Positions 26,381 through 35,158 of a DNA stretch of 64,000 nucleotides are shown here, in pieces. The position numbers and the translations under genes were made by a program. Under the pieces are notes generated by a model. That model was not told where the DNA came from, did not search any database, and saw nothing but the letters and a program-made list of their open reading frames with translations. Positions within the stretch are counted from its first letter, which is position 1. Every line of letters begins with the position of its first letter. The stretch comes from Ilyomonas sp963790435. Its GTDB lineage: Bacteria; Bacteroidota; Bacteroidia; Chitinophagales; Chitinophagaceae. The stretch is from positions 558,001-622,000 of the forward strand of contig CAWBOI010000001.1 in NCBI GenBank assembly GCA_963790435.1, in the 5' to 3' direction.

Positions 26381-27136
26381 ATGACTTTACTTTCCGGCAA
26401 AAAAAAGAAGTGGCTATACGCTTGTGTGGCAGTTGGCTTTCTTTGTTTTTACACGAATTCTTTTGCGCAATTTTCAGTGGGTATCGAAGGTGGTTACAAC
26501 AAAAATTATTTGGTAACCAACAATGCCAATCGTGCTTTCACCAATTATCAACCTTTGAGTTCTTTTACCGTAGGCATTCCTGTTCAATATCAAATTAGCG
26601 ACTGGTTTGCAGTCGAAGCCGATCCTACTTTTATTCAAAAAAATTACCGGCAGGAACGCTCTGCTTTTTTCGTTGGTGTTTACCAGAACAATTATAATAG
26701 TTATGTGCAACTGCCTTTGATGGCGCACTTTATGTTTGGAGGCAACCGGCTGAAAGGCTTTACCAATGCGGGTTTGTATGGTGCCTACTGGATGGAGTCA
26801 ACTATAAAAGGTGTAATGCCAAACATATTGGATAACATTGATAATAACAAAGCCACCAACTCAATTTACGATTATAACAACCCTTACAGCTACAACGAAA
26901 AATATATGTTTGACAGTCGCAAAGACAATCGTTTGGAATTAGGTTGGGTAGCAGGTTTGGGACTTGGCTACGATGTTACGAGCCACATCAATGTATTTGC
27001 AGAAGGCAGAATGCTGTATAGCTTCACAGATCAGCAAAAAAAATATGAAACAAACCAGGTGCCACGCTACAATACCACTGTTGGTGCCAATTTGGGCGTG
27101 TTGTATCGCTTCGGAAATTTAAAATTATCTTATTAA
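26381..27136 (+). CDS. Outer-membrane beta-barrel protein (PorT/OMP_b-brl family)
   Basis: 251 residues from ATG 26381 with signal peptide KKKKWLYACVAVGFLCFYTNSFAQ. The mature part alternates aromatic strands (FSVGIEGGYNKNYLV, VQLPLMAHFMFGGNRLKGF, LELGWVAGLGLGYDV, TVGANLGVLYRFGNLKLSY) and ends in an aromatic residue, as outer-membrane barrels do. Function unknown; small barrels of this type in Bacteroidota are often called outer membrane beta-barrel proteins. Followed 18 bp later by an S41 peptidase lipoprotein, probably in the same transcript. Confidence 0.82.
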   Translation: MTLLSGKKKKWLYACVAVGFLCFYTNSFAQFSVGIEGGYNKNYLVTNNANRAFTNYQPLSSFTVGIPVQYQISDWFAVEADPTFIQKNYRQERSAFFVGVYQNNYNSYVQLPLMAHFMFGGNRLKGFTNAGLYGAYWMESTIKGVMPNILDNIDNNKATNSIYDYNNPYSYNEKYMFDSRKDNRLELGWVAGLGLGYDVTSHINVFAEGRMLYSFTDQQKKYETNQVPRYNTTVGANLGVLYRFGNLKLSY

Positions 27137-27154
27137 ATTTTATACGCTACCTAT

Positions 27155-28336
27155 ATGAACAGAAATAAATTTTGGCTGCTCACTCTTTTTGGTTTTACCC
27201 TATTTTTTACCTCATGCCGGAAAGATTTTACCAACGTTGAAGTGCCTGAAAATTATGTTGGTGGCTCGATGAGCGATGTGTTCCAATCGTTTTGGAATGG
27301 CATGAACAACAACTATGTGTTTTGGGATTTTGATACCACAAATTGGGACAGGATGTACACCATTTACAAGCCTGTGTTTGACAAACTCAACATCAACGAT
27401 AGCGGCGACGTTCGGAAAAGCATCAATTACTTCCGCCAAATGACTGACGGCTTGGTTGATTCGCATTACAATCTTTCTTTTGGTGATCCCGTTTCTGATT
27501 CTACTGTTTCTCCTTCGTATGACAGAAAGTTGCGCGCTGGCATCTTGCGGCAGCGTTATGTGCTTTATGGTTATGATGCCAACTATTATCTCGATTCTAA
27601 CTCCATCGTTGGTGGCATTGATTCAGTAAACTTATTAGAAGGTAAGGATACTACCGAAGCTATTGCAGGCACCATTGGCAATGGTCAGGTATTGTATCTT
27701 GGCTTCAACCAATTCAATTTAAAAGCTTCGTACGATGCCGCTAACAACAATGGTGTAAAAAGAGCGTTGACTTTTTTCATCAATTATTTGCACAATCCGC
27801 CATCTAATTTTAAAGGTGTTGTGGTTGATGTTCGCGGCAACCCTGGTGGGAGTATTCAAGACTTGAATTTTTTAATTGGTAACATGGTAAGCAGCAAGCA
27901 AAAAATTGGTTATACCCGGTATAAAAATGGTAATGGCAGGCTTGATTATACGCCTTGGGCGGATGCCATTGTTACACCGCAAACCGGCGCAAAAGCAATC
28001 ACAGTGCCGGTTGTAGCGCTTACCGATATTTGGAGCACCAGCATGGCTGAACTAACAGCAATGGCAATTCATACGTTACCAAATGGTCATACAGTAGGCG
28101 AGACAACCTGGGGTGCTAATGGTCCGCTTACCTCAAATGAAATTTTAAACGGCGGGCAATTTACAGCAGCTAACTTTTTGTTTGCCTATACTTCGTCAAG
28201 CATGTTTAAATACATTGATGGAAAAATTTACGAAGGCAAAGGTTTTCCACCCGATTATGCGGTGCCATTTGTGTTAAGCGATTTTCAAACATCCGGTGAT
28301 AAGCAATTGGAAAAAGCGTTAAGCCTGATGCATTAA
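27155..28336 (+). CDS. S41-family C-terminal-processing peptidase, lipoprotein
   Basis: 393 residues with a lipoprotein signal peptide (lipobox FTSC, Cys21). The peptidase S41 core is seen in GVVVDVRGNPGGSIQDLNFLI and VVALTDIWSTSMAELTAMAI, where the Ser of STSMAE is the expected nucleophile, and in GHTVGETTWGANG. No PDZ domain is obvious. Likely anchored in the outer membrane, facing the periplasm or the surface. It is in line with the preceding barrel protein. Substrate unknown. Confidence 0.85.
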   Translation: MNRNKFWLLTLFGFTLFFTSCRKDFTNVEVPENYVGGSMSDVFQSFWNGMNNNYVFWDFDTTNWDRMYTIYKPVFDKLNINDSGDVRKSINYFRQMTDGLVDSHYNLSFGDPVSDSTVSPSYDRKLRAGILRQRYVLYGYDANYYLDSNSIVGGIDSVNLLEGKDTTEAIAGTIGNGQVLYLGFNQFNLKASYDAANNNGVKRALTFFINYLHNPPSNFKGVVVDVRGNPGGSIQDLNFLIGNMVSSKQKIGYTRYKNGNGRLDYTPWADAIVTPQTGAKAITVPVVALTDIWSTSMAELTAMAIHTLPNGHTVGETTWGANGPLTSNEILNGGQFTAANFLFAYTSSSMFKYIDGKIYEGKGFPPDYAVPFVLSDFQTSGDKQLEKALSLMH

Positions 28337-28363
28337 TTGGGGCAAAAACAAACTTTATAGCAC

Positions 28364-28396
28364 AGCCGGTTGATGCCATCATCATCCGGCTTTTTT
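28364..28396 (+). terminator. Rho-independent-like terminator
   Basis: AGCCGG (28364-28369) pairs with CCGGCT (28386-28391), with inner TGATG/CATCA pairing, and runs into TTTTTT. It follows the S41 gene by 28 bp and precedes glpK. Confidence 0.6.
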
Positions 28397-28440
28397 ATTG
28401 CAACCAAAACCTTACTTTCAAGCCCTAATTGCTTCCCATT

Positions 28441-29940
28441 ATGCCACAATACATTTTATCATTCGATCAGGGCACCACCAGTTCACGCGCCATCGTGTTT
28501 AATAAAGAAGGCGCGATTGTTTCTATCGCGCAAAAAGAATTTACGCAATATTATCCGCAGCCCGGATGGGTGGAACACGACCCGAATGAAATATGGAGTA
28601 CACAGTTGGGCGTTGCCGCAGAAGCCATTACCAAAGCGGGTTTGACGGTGAAAGACGTGGCTGCTATCGGCATCACCAATCAACGCGAAACCACTTTAAT
28701 TTGGGATAGAAAAACAGGGCAACCTATCTGTAACGCCATCGTGTGGCAAGACCGAAGAACGGCCCCCTTTTGTGATGAATTAAAAAAGGACGGACACGCC
28801 AAATTCATTCAAAACAAAACGGGCTTGGTGATAGATGCCTATTTCTCTGCTTCCAAAATCAAATGGATATTAGACAATGTGGCTGGTGCAAAAGAAAAAG
28901 CAAAGCGAGGCGAGTTGTGCTTTGGAACGGTTGATAGCTGGCTGTTGTGGAAGTTAACAGACGGCGGCATTCATGCAACCGATGTTACCAATGCAAGCCG
29001 CACGATGCTGTTCAATATTCATACATTGAGTTGGGATGAAGACCTTTTGCAACTCTTCAACATACCACAAAGCATGTTGCCTAATGTGAGAAGTTGCAGC
29101 GAAGTGTATGGCCACACACAACACATTTTAACCGCGCACAATATACCTATCGCTGGCATCGCAGGTGATCAACAAGCAGCCCTGTTTGGACAAATGTGCG
29201 TACAGCCCGGCACTGTAAAAAATACGTATGGCACAGGTTGTTTTTTATTGATGAATACGGGCGAAAAAGCGATGCCATCACACAACAATTTATTGACTAC
29301 AGTTGCCTGGCAGATCAGGGGCAAAACAGCATACGCATTAGAAGGAAGTGTGTTTATTGCCGGAGCCGTAGTACAATGGCTGCGCGATGGATTACAACTC
29401 ATTCGTTCGTCGTCTGAAGTGGAAAGCTTGGCTGCGCAAGTATCTTCAACCGATGGTGTTTACGCGGTACCAGCATTCACGGGTTTGGGCGCGCCATACT
29501 GGAATCAACAAGCCCGTGGCACCATCGTTGGCATCACACGTGGCACAACAGCAGCGCACATTGCAAGGGCTTGTTTGGAAAGCATTGCCTTTCAAACCGT
29601 AGATGTGTTAAATGCCATGCGTGCCGATGCAGGTATTGATATTACTGAACTTCGGGTTGATGGCGGTGCAACAGTTAATGAGATGCTCATGCAGTTTCAA
29701 AGTGATGTTGCAAACACACCTGTTATCAAACCAAAAATAAGCGAAACAACAGCTTTGGGCGCAGCTTACCTGGCAGGTTTAGCAGTTGGCTATTGGACTG
29801 ATTTAGAAGACATACAACAGCAATGGAAAGAGGATAAAATCTATCATCCAAACATTGATGACGCAAAGCGATCTTTTCTTTTACAACAATGGCAAAGAGC
29901 CATTAAAGCCGCTCAGGTTTGGGCTGATGGCAACGAATGA
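28441..29940 (+). CDS. glpK: Glycerol kinase
   Basis: 499 residues, the normal length. FDQGTTSSRAIVFNKEG at the N-terminus is the phosphate-1 motif; WQDRRTAPFCDEL, DAYFSASKIKWILDN and ALEGSVFIAGAVVQWLRD are all GlpK hallmarks, and ELRVDGGATVNEMLMQFQSD is the adenosine motif. It phosphorylates glycerol to sn-glycerol-3-phosphate. ATG 28441 gives the standard MPQYILSFDQGTT start; an in-frame TTG four codons earlier is less likely. It forms a glycerol module with glpD and glpF downstream. Confidence 0.95.
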   Translation: MPQYILSFDQGTTSSRAIVFNKEGAIVSIAQKEFTQYYPQPGWVEHDPNEIWSTQLGVAAEAITKAGLTVKDVAAIGITNQRETTLIWDRKTGQPICNAIVWQDRRTAPFCDELKKDGHAKFIQNKTGLVIDAYFSASKIKWILDNVAGAKEKAKRGELCFGTVDSWLLWKLTDGGIHATDVTNASRTMLFNIHTLSWDEDLLQLFNIPQSMLPNVRSCSEVYGHTQHILTAHNIPIAGIAGDQQAALFGQMCVQPGTVKNTYGTGCFLLMNTGEKAMPSHNNLLTTVAWQIRGKTAYALEGSVFIAGAVVQWLRDGLQLIRSSSEVESLAAQVSSTDGVYAVPAFTGLGAPYWNQQARGTIVGITRGTTAAHIARACLESIAFQTVDVLNAMRADAGIDITELRVDGGATVNEMLMQFQSDVANTPVIKPKISETTALGAAYLAGLAVGYWTDLEDIQQQWKEDKIYHPNIDDAKRSFLLQQWQRAIKAAQVWADGNE

Positions 29941-29967
29941 TTTTTGAGGTTGACTAACAATGTTTGA

Positions 29968-30080
29968 TTGAACCACCAAGAGGGGAAGGAACTAAGGTTC
30001 ACTAAGAATATGCAAAAAGCACTTCGTGTAACCTGCCTGCCGGTAGGCAAGCTTCATTCCTTTGTGCCTTGGTGGTTCAA
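29968..30080. repeat. Dispersed intergenic inverted repeat with internal palindrome
   Basis: Ends TTGAACCACCAAG (29968-29980) and CTTGGTGGTTCAA (30068-30080) are perfect reverse complements. The middle contains ACTTCGTGTAACC followed by the near-palindrome TGCCTGCCGGTAGGCA (30034-30049). Related elements are at 35020-35113 and 58347-58443. It separates glpK from glpD. Confidence 0.7.
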
Positions 30081-30109
30081 TACTCTTAAAAACGGGCAAA
30101 ACAAAAGGG

Positions 30110-31606
30110 ATGAACAGAAGCGAAATGCTTACACAAATTGAGCTAACCAAAGATTGGGATATTGTCATCATCGGCGGAGGTGCAACTGGCTTGGGATGCG
30201 CTGTGGATACAGCTTCCAGAGGTTATAAAACATTGCTGATTGAACAATACGATTTTGGAAAAGGCACATCGGGTAAATCAACGAAATTAGTGCATGGTGG
30301 TGTTCGTTATCTCGCGCAAGGCAATATAAAATTGGTAAAAGAAGCCTTGCGCGAACGCGCTTATTTGTTACGCAATGCACCGGGTGTAACTTCTATCCTA
30401 CCCTTCGTTATACCCGTATATAATTTGCGGGGCAAATGGTTTTATGGCATGGGTTTACAATTGTATGATTTACTGGCAGGCAAGCTTTCGGTTGGCAAAA
30501 CAAAATGGTTAAACAAGCAACAAACGCTGCAATATTTGCCCGGCATAAATAGCACAAAACTAAAAGGTGGTATTTTGTATTTTGATGGTCAGTTTGATGA
30601 CACAAGACTATCAATTGAACTTGCTAAAACAGCCGCAGCACATGGTGCAATTGTATTGAATTATTGCGCCGCAACATCATTCATCAAAACAAACGAAACC
30701 ATCACCGGAATTTGTTTTTACGATGCCATCAACCAAACATATTATACTGTAAAAACAAAAGCCGTTATCAATGCAACCGGCGTGTTTGCCGATGCCATCA
30801 TGAAAATGGATAAACCTCTGCAACCCAATACTATCAAGCCTTCGCAAGGTGTTCATCTTGTAATAGACAATAAATTTTTTCCGAGTAAAGCAGCGATGAT
30901 GATACCCAAAACCGATGATGGCAGAGTGCTGTTTGCCGTGCCCTGGCATAACAAGGTCTTGCTGGGCACAACCGATACGCCAATTGCTAACATTACTATT
31001 GAGCCAAAGCCCTTGGATGAAGAAATCAATTTCATTTTACAACATGCAAACCGCTATCTATCTCAAACCGTCACCCGTAACGATGTAAAAAGTGTATTTG
31101 CTGGGTTGCGTCCATTAATCAAACAAAAAGGCAAAGCCAAAACTTCATTGTTAAGTCGGGATCATACCATCATCGTTTCTAATTCAAATTTAGTAACCAT
31201 AACCGGAGGTAAATGGACAACCTATAGAAAGATGGCTGAAGATGCGGTTTCAAAAGCTGCAAAGATTGCCGGATTGCTTCCTAAAAAGTGCATTACACCA
31301 ACTTTGCGCATTGGCGGAAATGGTGAGGAAAGAAAAGTTTATAAAGATGATTTTTTACAAACCGACTGCGTTCTTTCAAATGCAGACATCACTTATTTTG
31401 TTGAGCAGGAAATGGCAATAACCGTAGAAGATATTTTAGCAAGGAGAACAAGGATATTGTTATTAAATGCAGAAGCAGCAAGGCTTTCAGCACCAAATGT
31501 TGCAATGCAAATGGCTTCTTTGCTACAGAAAGATGAAGTGTGGATACAAGAACAGATAACACAATTTAATGAGCTGGCAAGACAATATGTATTGCCATTA
31601 TCATAA
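30110..31606 (+). CDS. glpD: Glycerol-3-phosphate dehydrogenase (FAD-dependent)
   Basis: 498 residues from ATG 30110. DIVIIGGGATGLGCAVDTAS is the FAD-binding motif, STKLVHGGVRYLAQGNIKLV and LLGTTDTPI are GlpD signatures, and VFAGLRPLI with TITGGKWTTYRKMAED completes the active-site region. It oxidises glycerol-3-phosphate to dihydroxyacetone phosphate, passing electrons to the quinone pool. An in-frame start at 30062 would extend it into the intergenic repeat and is unlikely. Lies between glpK and glpF. Confidence 0.93.
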   Translation: MNRSEMLTQIELTKDWDIVIIGGGATGLGCAVDTASRGYKTLLIEQYDFGKGTSGKSTKLVHGGVRYLAQGNIKLVKEALRERAYLLRNAPGVTSILPFVIPVYNLRGKWFYGMGLQLYDLLAGKLSVGKTKWLNKQQTLQYLPGINSTKLKGGILYFDGQFDDTRLSIELAKTAAAHGAIVLNYCAATSFIKTNETITGICFYDAINQTYYTVKTKAVINATGVFADAIMKMDKPLQPNTIKPSQGVHLVIDNKFFPSKAAMMIPKTDDGRVLFAVPWHNKVLLGTTDTPIANITIEPKPLDEEINFILQHANRYLSQTVTRNDVKSVFAGLRPLIKQKGKAKTSLLSRDHTIIVSNSNLVTITGGKWTTYRKMAEDAVSKAAKIAGLLPKKCITPTLRIGGNGEERKVYKDDFLQTDCVLSNADITYFVEQEMAITVEDILARRTRILLLNAEAARLSAPNVAMQMASLLQKDEVWIQEQITQFNELARQYVLPLS

Positions 31607-31671
31607 CCTGTCTATCTTCATGTCAACGTTACTTTTTATTAAAATTATTTATACATAAACAAACCAAAAAC

Positions 31672-32379
31672 ATGACTCCTTTTATCAGCGAATTGGTTGG
31701 AACCGCCGTTTTAGTTACGTTAGGCGATGGTGTGGTTGCCAACGTTGTTTTGCACAAAACCAAAGGCAATAGCGGCGGCTTAATTGCCATAACAATTGGT
31801 TGGGCAATGGCCGTGTTTACAGGTGTGTTTATTTCAAGCAAAAGCAGTGGTGCACATTTGAATCCTGCAGTAACGTTGGCGCTGGCAGTAGCTGGTAAGT
31901 TTTCCTGGAGTTTGGTTTTGCCTTATTTTTTTGCACAGTTGCTGGGTGCAATGATCGGCGCGTTCATTGTTTGGCTTTGCTACAAACAACATTTTGATGA
32001 AACCACCAATGCCGATTTAAAACTGGGTGTGTTTGCCACTGCGCCTTCTATTCGCAATGCGGCGCACAATTTTATAACAGAGTTTATCGGCACTTTTATT
32101 TTTATTCTGGCCGTCCTTTTCATTGTTTCACCATCCAACAGTTTGGGAGCATTGGATGCGTTGCCGGTTGCCCTTGTAGTGCTGGGCATTGGGTTGAGTT
32201 TAGGCGGACCTACAGGCTATGCCATCAATCCAGTACGCGATTTAGGGCCTCGCCTTGTACACTTTCTATTACCTATCAAAAACAAACGCAACAGCGATTG
32301 GCCGTATAGCTGGATTCCGGTGCTGGCGCCGCTTGCAGGCGCTTTGGCTGCGACTTATGTGTGGATGATGTTACGATAA
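31672..32379 (+). CDS. glpF: MIP-family glycerol facilitator (aquaglyceroporin)
   Basis: 235 residues with six hydrophobic helices. The first pore motif is GAHLNPAVTLALA (NPA 64-66). The second reads YAINPVRDLGPRL (NPV 186-188), with the GlpF-specific Asp after the Arg retained. It should let glycerol cross the inner membrane by facilitated diffusion. It completes the glpK-glpD-glpF set. The Val in place of Ala in the second NPA is a minor deviation that lies at the pore constriction. Confidence 0.9.
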   Translation: MTPFISELVGTAVLVTLGDGVVANVVLHKTKGNSGGLIAITIGWAMAVFTGVFISSKSSGAHLNPAVTLALAVAGKFSWSLVLPYFFAQLLGAMIGAFIVWLCYKQHFDETTNADLKLGVFATAPSIRNAAHNFITEFIGTFIFILAVLFIVSPSNSLGALDALPVALVVLGIGLSLGGPTGYAINPVRDLGPRLVHFLLPIKNKRNSDWPYSWIPVLAPLAGALAATYVWMMLR

Positions 32380-32432
32380 AGCAGGAAGTAAATGATGATT
32401 TAAAAGGATTGATGATGATGCAAACAACGCAT

Positions 32433-32651
32433 CGTCATTCCGCCAATTTGGCCCTCATCACAATAACAAAAATTATAATCAAATTGTCGAGGGCTTTGTG
32501 CGGAATCTGATCTTATGAGTTTGAGGCGGCTTCCCTGCCGTAAGGAGTTTTCTATTTAAACAACATTATTACTTAATTATCAGATTCCGCACAAAGCCCT
32601 CGTGGAAACGTAAAGGTGCAAGCCCCTGCCGAGGGCATTTTCGGAATGACG
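32433..32651. repeat. Large nested intergenic inverted repeat
   Basis: The inner arms, 24 bp at 32488-32511 and 32579-32602, are perfect reverse complements (CGAGGGCTTTGTGCGGAATC plus TGAT). Outer arms CGTCATTCCG (32433-32442) and CGGAATGACG (32642-32651) are also complementary. It occupies most of the glpF to CocE gap. No ORF is present in the 345-bp gap. Confidence 0.75.
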
Positions 32652-32724
32652 TGATGTCTTCGTTTGTTTAATTTAAAAACCCATCCATCAACATTGCAAT
32701 TTTTTCATACTTACCTTTAACCGC

Positions 32725-34536
32725 ATGAAATATCTCTTTTGTTTTTGCCTCTTTTTTGCAGCAATAACATCATTTGCGCAAACCAATGCCGACCTTGTTA
32801 AAAATCTGTACACAAAGAAAGAAATGTACATTACGATGCGCGATAGCGTGCGATTGTTTACCAGTGTTTACTTTCCAAAAGATACCACTCAACAGTACCC
32901 GTTTCTGATGGAGAGAACGCCGTATTCTGTTGCGCCGTATGGTGAAGATAATTACGCACGAAGGCTGGGTCCGAACCCGCTTTTCGTCTCTGAAAAATAT
33001 ATTTTCGTTTACCAGGATGTGCGTGGCAGACACTTGAGTGAAGGACAGTTTCATGAGATGACGCCAGCTATTGACAACAAGAAAAACAAAACAGATGTTG
33101 ACGAAAGCAGCGACACTTATGACACCATTGATTGGCTATTAAAAAACATTGGCCACAACAACGGAAAGGTTGGCATTTATGGCATCTCGTATCCTGGTTT
33201 TTATGCTACTGCTTCCTTGCCTAATGCTCATCCTGCTATTAAAGCGGTATCGCCGCAAGCACCCGTTACTGATGAGTTTGAAGGCGATGATGCTTATCAT
33301 CGCGGTGCCTTTTTTTTAATGGATAATTTTTCTTTTGAAAACTTTTTTGATGCCCCACGAACGGCACCGCGCCAGCAAGATCCACCATTGAACGACAGCA
33401 TTAAAATTGATGATGTGTATGATTTTTATTTAAAGACAGGCGCCTTACACAACTTCAACGATTTGTATTTTCACAACCGCGCGAAAATATGGAATGAGTA
33501 TTTGGAACACAACACAAAAGATGCGTACTGGCAGTCTCGAAATATCCGTCCGCATTTGCAAAATATAAAACCAGCTACGCTTGTTGTGGGTGGCTGGTTT
33601 GATGCCGAAGATATGTTTGGCGCGCTCAACACGTACAAAGCCATCGAACAGAAAAACAAAACCAACGACAACCGTTTGGTGATGGCTCCGTGGACGCATG
33701 GCGCCTGGGAAAGAAACAGTTGGAAAAGTTTTGCAGGAATTGACTTCGGGCAGGATTTGAACCCAAAATTTCAGCAATTGGAGTTCGATTTTTTTAATCA
33801 TTATTTGAAAGGAAAAAACAATTTTGATGCGGGTGAAGCAACCCTTTTTATCACGGGCAGCAACCAATGGAAAACATTTGCTACTTATCCGCCAAAAGCT
33901 TTACAACCGATGGTTTGGTGGCTGAATAAAAATCATCAATTATTGCTGCAAAAACAAAAGGTGGAATGCAGCGATACTTATGTGTCCGATCCATCAAACC
34001 CCGTTCCTTACATTGATAAAAAGAGCGACGAACGATTGAATGAATACATGGCTGCTGACCAAACATTTGCTTCCAAACGAAACGATGTACTGTTTTACCA
34101 AAGCGATGCTTTGCAAAATGGCATCACATTATTAGGTCCAATCACAGCCGATTTGTTTGTAAAGCTAAATGCGACCGATGCCGATTTTGTTGTGAAAGTT
34201 ATTGACGTATTGCCTGATAACACACAACAGTTGGTGCGTGCCGAAGTGTTGCGTGGCAAGTTTAGAAACAGCTTTGAAAAGCCAGAGCCGTTCGCTCCAA
34301 ATGTACCAACTGAAGTCAAATTTCAGTTGAACGATGTGGCACATACGTTTCTAAAAGGTCATAAAATAATGGTGCAAATCCAAAGCAGTTGGTTTCCATT
34401 GGTTGATAGAAATCCGCAACAATTTATGAGCATTCCCGATGGAAAAGACAGCGATTTTAAAAAAGCTACCATTACCATTTTGCATGATGAAGCGCATCCA
34501 TCTCACATTCAGGTGGGCGTGCTGAATGAAAAATAA
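32725..34536 (+). CDS. CocE/NonD-family secreted hydrolase (X-Pro dipeptidyl-peptidase-like)
   Basis: 603 residues with a signal peptide (YLFCFCLFFAAITSFAQ). The alpha/beta hydrolase domain contains RTPYSVAPYG, YQDVRGRHLSEG and the nucleophile S155 in IYGISYPGFYATAS. The Asp/His region is VVGGWFDAEDMFGAL and MAPWTHGAWERNS, and a C-terminal jelly-roll (ITADLFVKLNATDADFVVKV) closes the protein. The family hydrolyses acyl or peptidyl esters/amides in the periplasm. Substrate unknown. Followed directly by a paired copy of the GCAAAAACAAA motif. Confidence 0.9.
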   Translation: MKYLFCFCLFFAAITSFAQTNADLVKNLYTKKEMYITMRDSVRLFTSVYFPKDTTQQYPFLMERTPYSVAPYGEDNYARRLGPNPLFVSEKYIFVYQDVRGRHLSEGQFHEMTPAIDNKKNKTDVDESSDTYDTIDWLLKNIGHNNGKVGIYGISYPGFYATASLPNAHPAIKAVSPQAPVTDEFEGDDAYHRGAFFLMDNFSFENFFDAPRTAPRQQDPPLNDSIKIDDVYDFYLKTGALHNFNDLYFHNRAKIWNEYLEHNTKDAYWQSRNIRPHLQNIKPATLVVGGWFDAEDMFGALNTYKAIEQKNKTNDNRLVMAPWTHGAWERNSWKSFAGIDFGQDLNPKFQQLEFDFFNHYLKGKNNFDAGEATLFITGSNQWKTFATYPPKALQPMVWWLNKNHQLLLQKQKVECSDTYVSDPSNPVPYIDKKSDERLNEYMAADQTFASKRNDVLFYQSDALQNGITLLGPITADLFVKLNATDADFVVKVIDVLPDNTQQLVRAEVLRGKFRNSFEKPEPFAPNVPTEVKFQLNDVAHTFLKGHKIMVQIQSSWFPLVDRNPQQFMSIPDGKDSDFKKATITILHDEAHPSHIQVGVLNEK

Positions 34537-34537
34537 G

Positions 34538-34562
34538 GCAAAAACAAAAGCTTTGTTTTTGC
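34538..34562 (+). terminator. Inverted pair of the dispersed GCAAAAACAAA motif, possible terminator
   Basis: GCAAAAACAAA (34538-34548) and TTTGTTTTTGC (34552-34562) are exact reverse complements, 3 bp apart, starting 1 bp after the CocE stop codon. The arrangement resembles inverted uptake-sequence pairs used as terminators in Neisseria. The stem is AT-rich and has no separate U-tract, so termination is uncertain. Confidence 0.45.
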
Positions 34563-34578
34563 TAAAAAACCTTTTTTT

Positions 34579-35010
34579 ATGAATGATACTTATAACCTGA
34601 AACGCTTTGTAGACGCGCAACACAGAGATTACGAAACAGCGTTATCAGAAATTAAAAACGGGCGAAAAAGAAATCATTGGATGTGGTATATTTTTCCGCA
34701 GATTGGAGGCTTAGGTTTTAGCGAAACATCGCGATATTATTCGATTAAAAATGAAGAAGAAGCCGAAGCTTTTTTACAACATCCGTTGCTGGGCGAAAGG
34801 CTTATAACAATTTGCAACGTGCTGCTTTCTCTTCCTACCAACAATGCGCACAGCATATTTGGAAGTCCTGATGATGTAAAGCTGAAATCATGTGCTACTT
34901 TGTTTGCATCGTTGCCTAACGCCAACCCTGTGTTTGAAGATGTATTGCAAAAATTTTTTGGTGGAAAGAAAGATGAAAGCACATTGCGAATTCTCAAGCA
35001 ACAAAATTAG
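34579..35010 (+). CDS. DUF1810 domain protein
   Basis: 143 residues covering the whole DUF1810 domain. YNLKRFVDAQHRDYETALSE is the N-terminal signature, followed by RKRNHWMWYIFPQIGGLG and ATLFASLPNANPVFEDVLQKFFGG. The domain's biochemical role is not established to my knowledge. It begins 43 bp after the CocE gene, separated from it by the inverted motif pair. No other context helps. Confidence 0.9.
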   Translation: MNDTYNLKRFVDAQHRDYETALSEIKNGRKRNHWMWYIFPQIGGLGFSETSRYYSIKNEEEAEAFLQHPLLGERLITICNVLLSLPTNNAHSIFGSPDDVKLKSCATLFASLPNANPVFEDVLQKFFGGKKDESTLRILKQQN

Positions 35011-35019
35011 AATTAGTAT

Positions 35020-35113
35020 TTGAACCACTAAGACGCAGAGTACACAAAATATCACGAATAATAATAAAAAAATACTTCGTGTAACTTTTTTACTTCAGGA
35101 CTTTGTGGTTCAA
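35020..35113. repeat. Dispersed intergenic inverted repeat (copy 2)
   Basis: Begins TTGAACCACTAAGACGCAG and ends CTTTGTGGTTCAA, imperfect reverse complements. It shares the internal TACTTCGTGTAACTTTTTT segment with the element at 29968-30080 but lacks the TGCCTACCGGCAGGCA core. Confidence 0.6.
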
Positions 35114-35158
35114 AAAATCGGCTTTTACTTTTCCCCTTTTTTTACATTATAAGGATTT

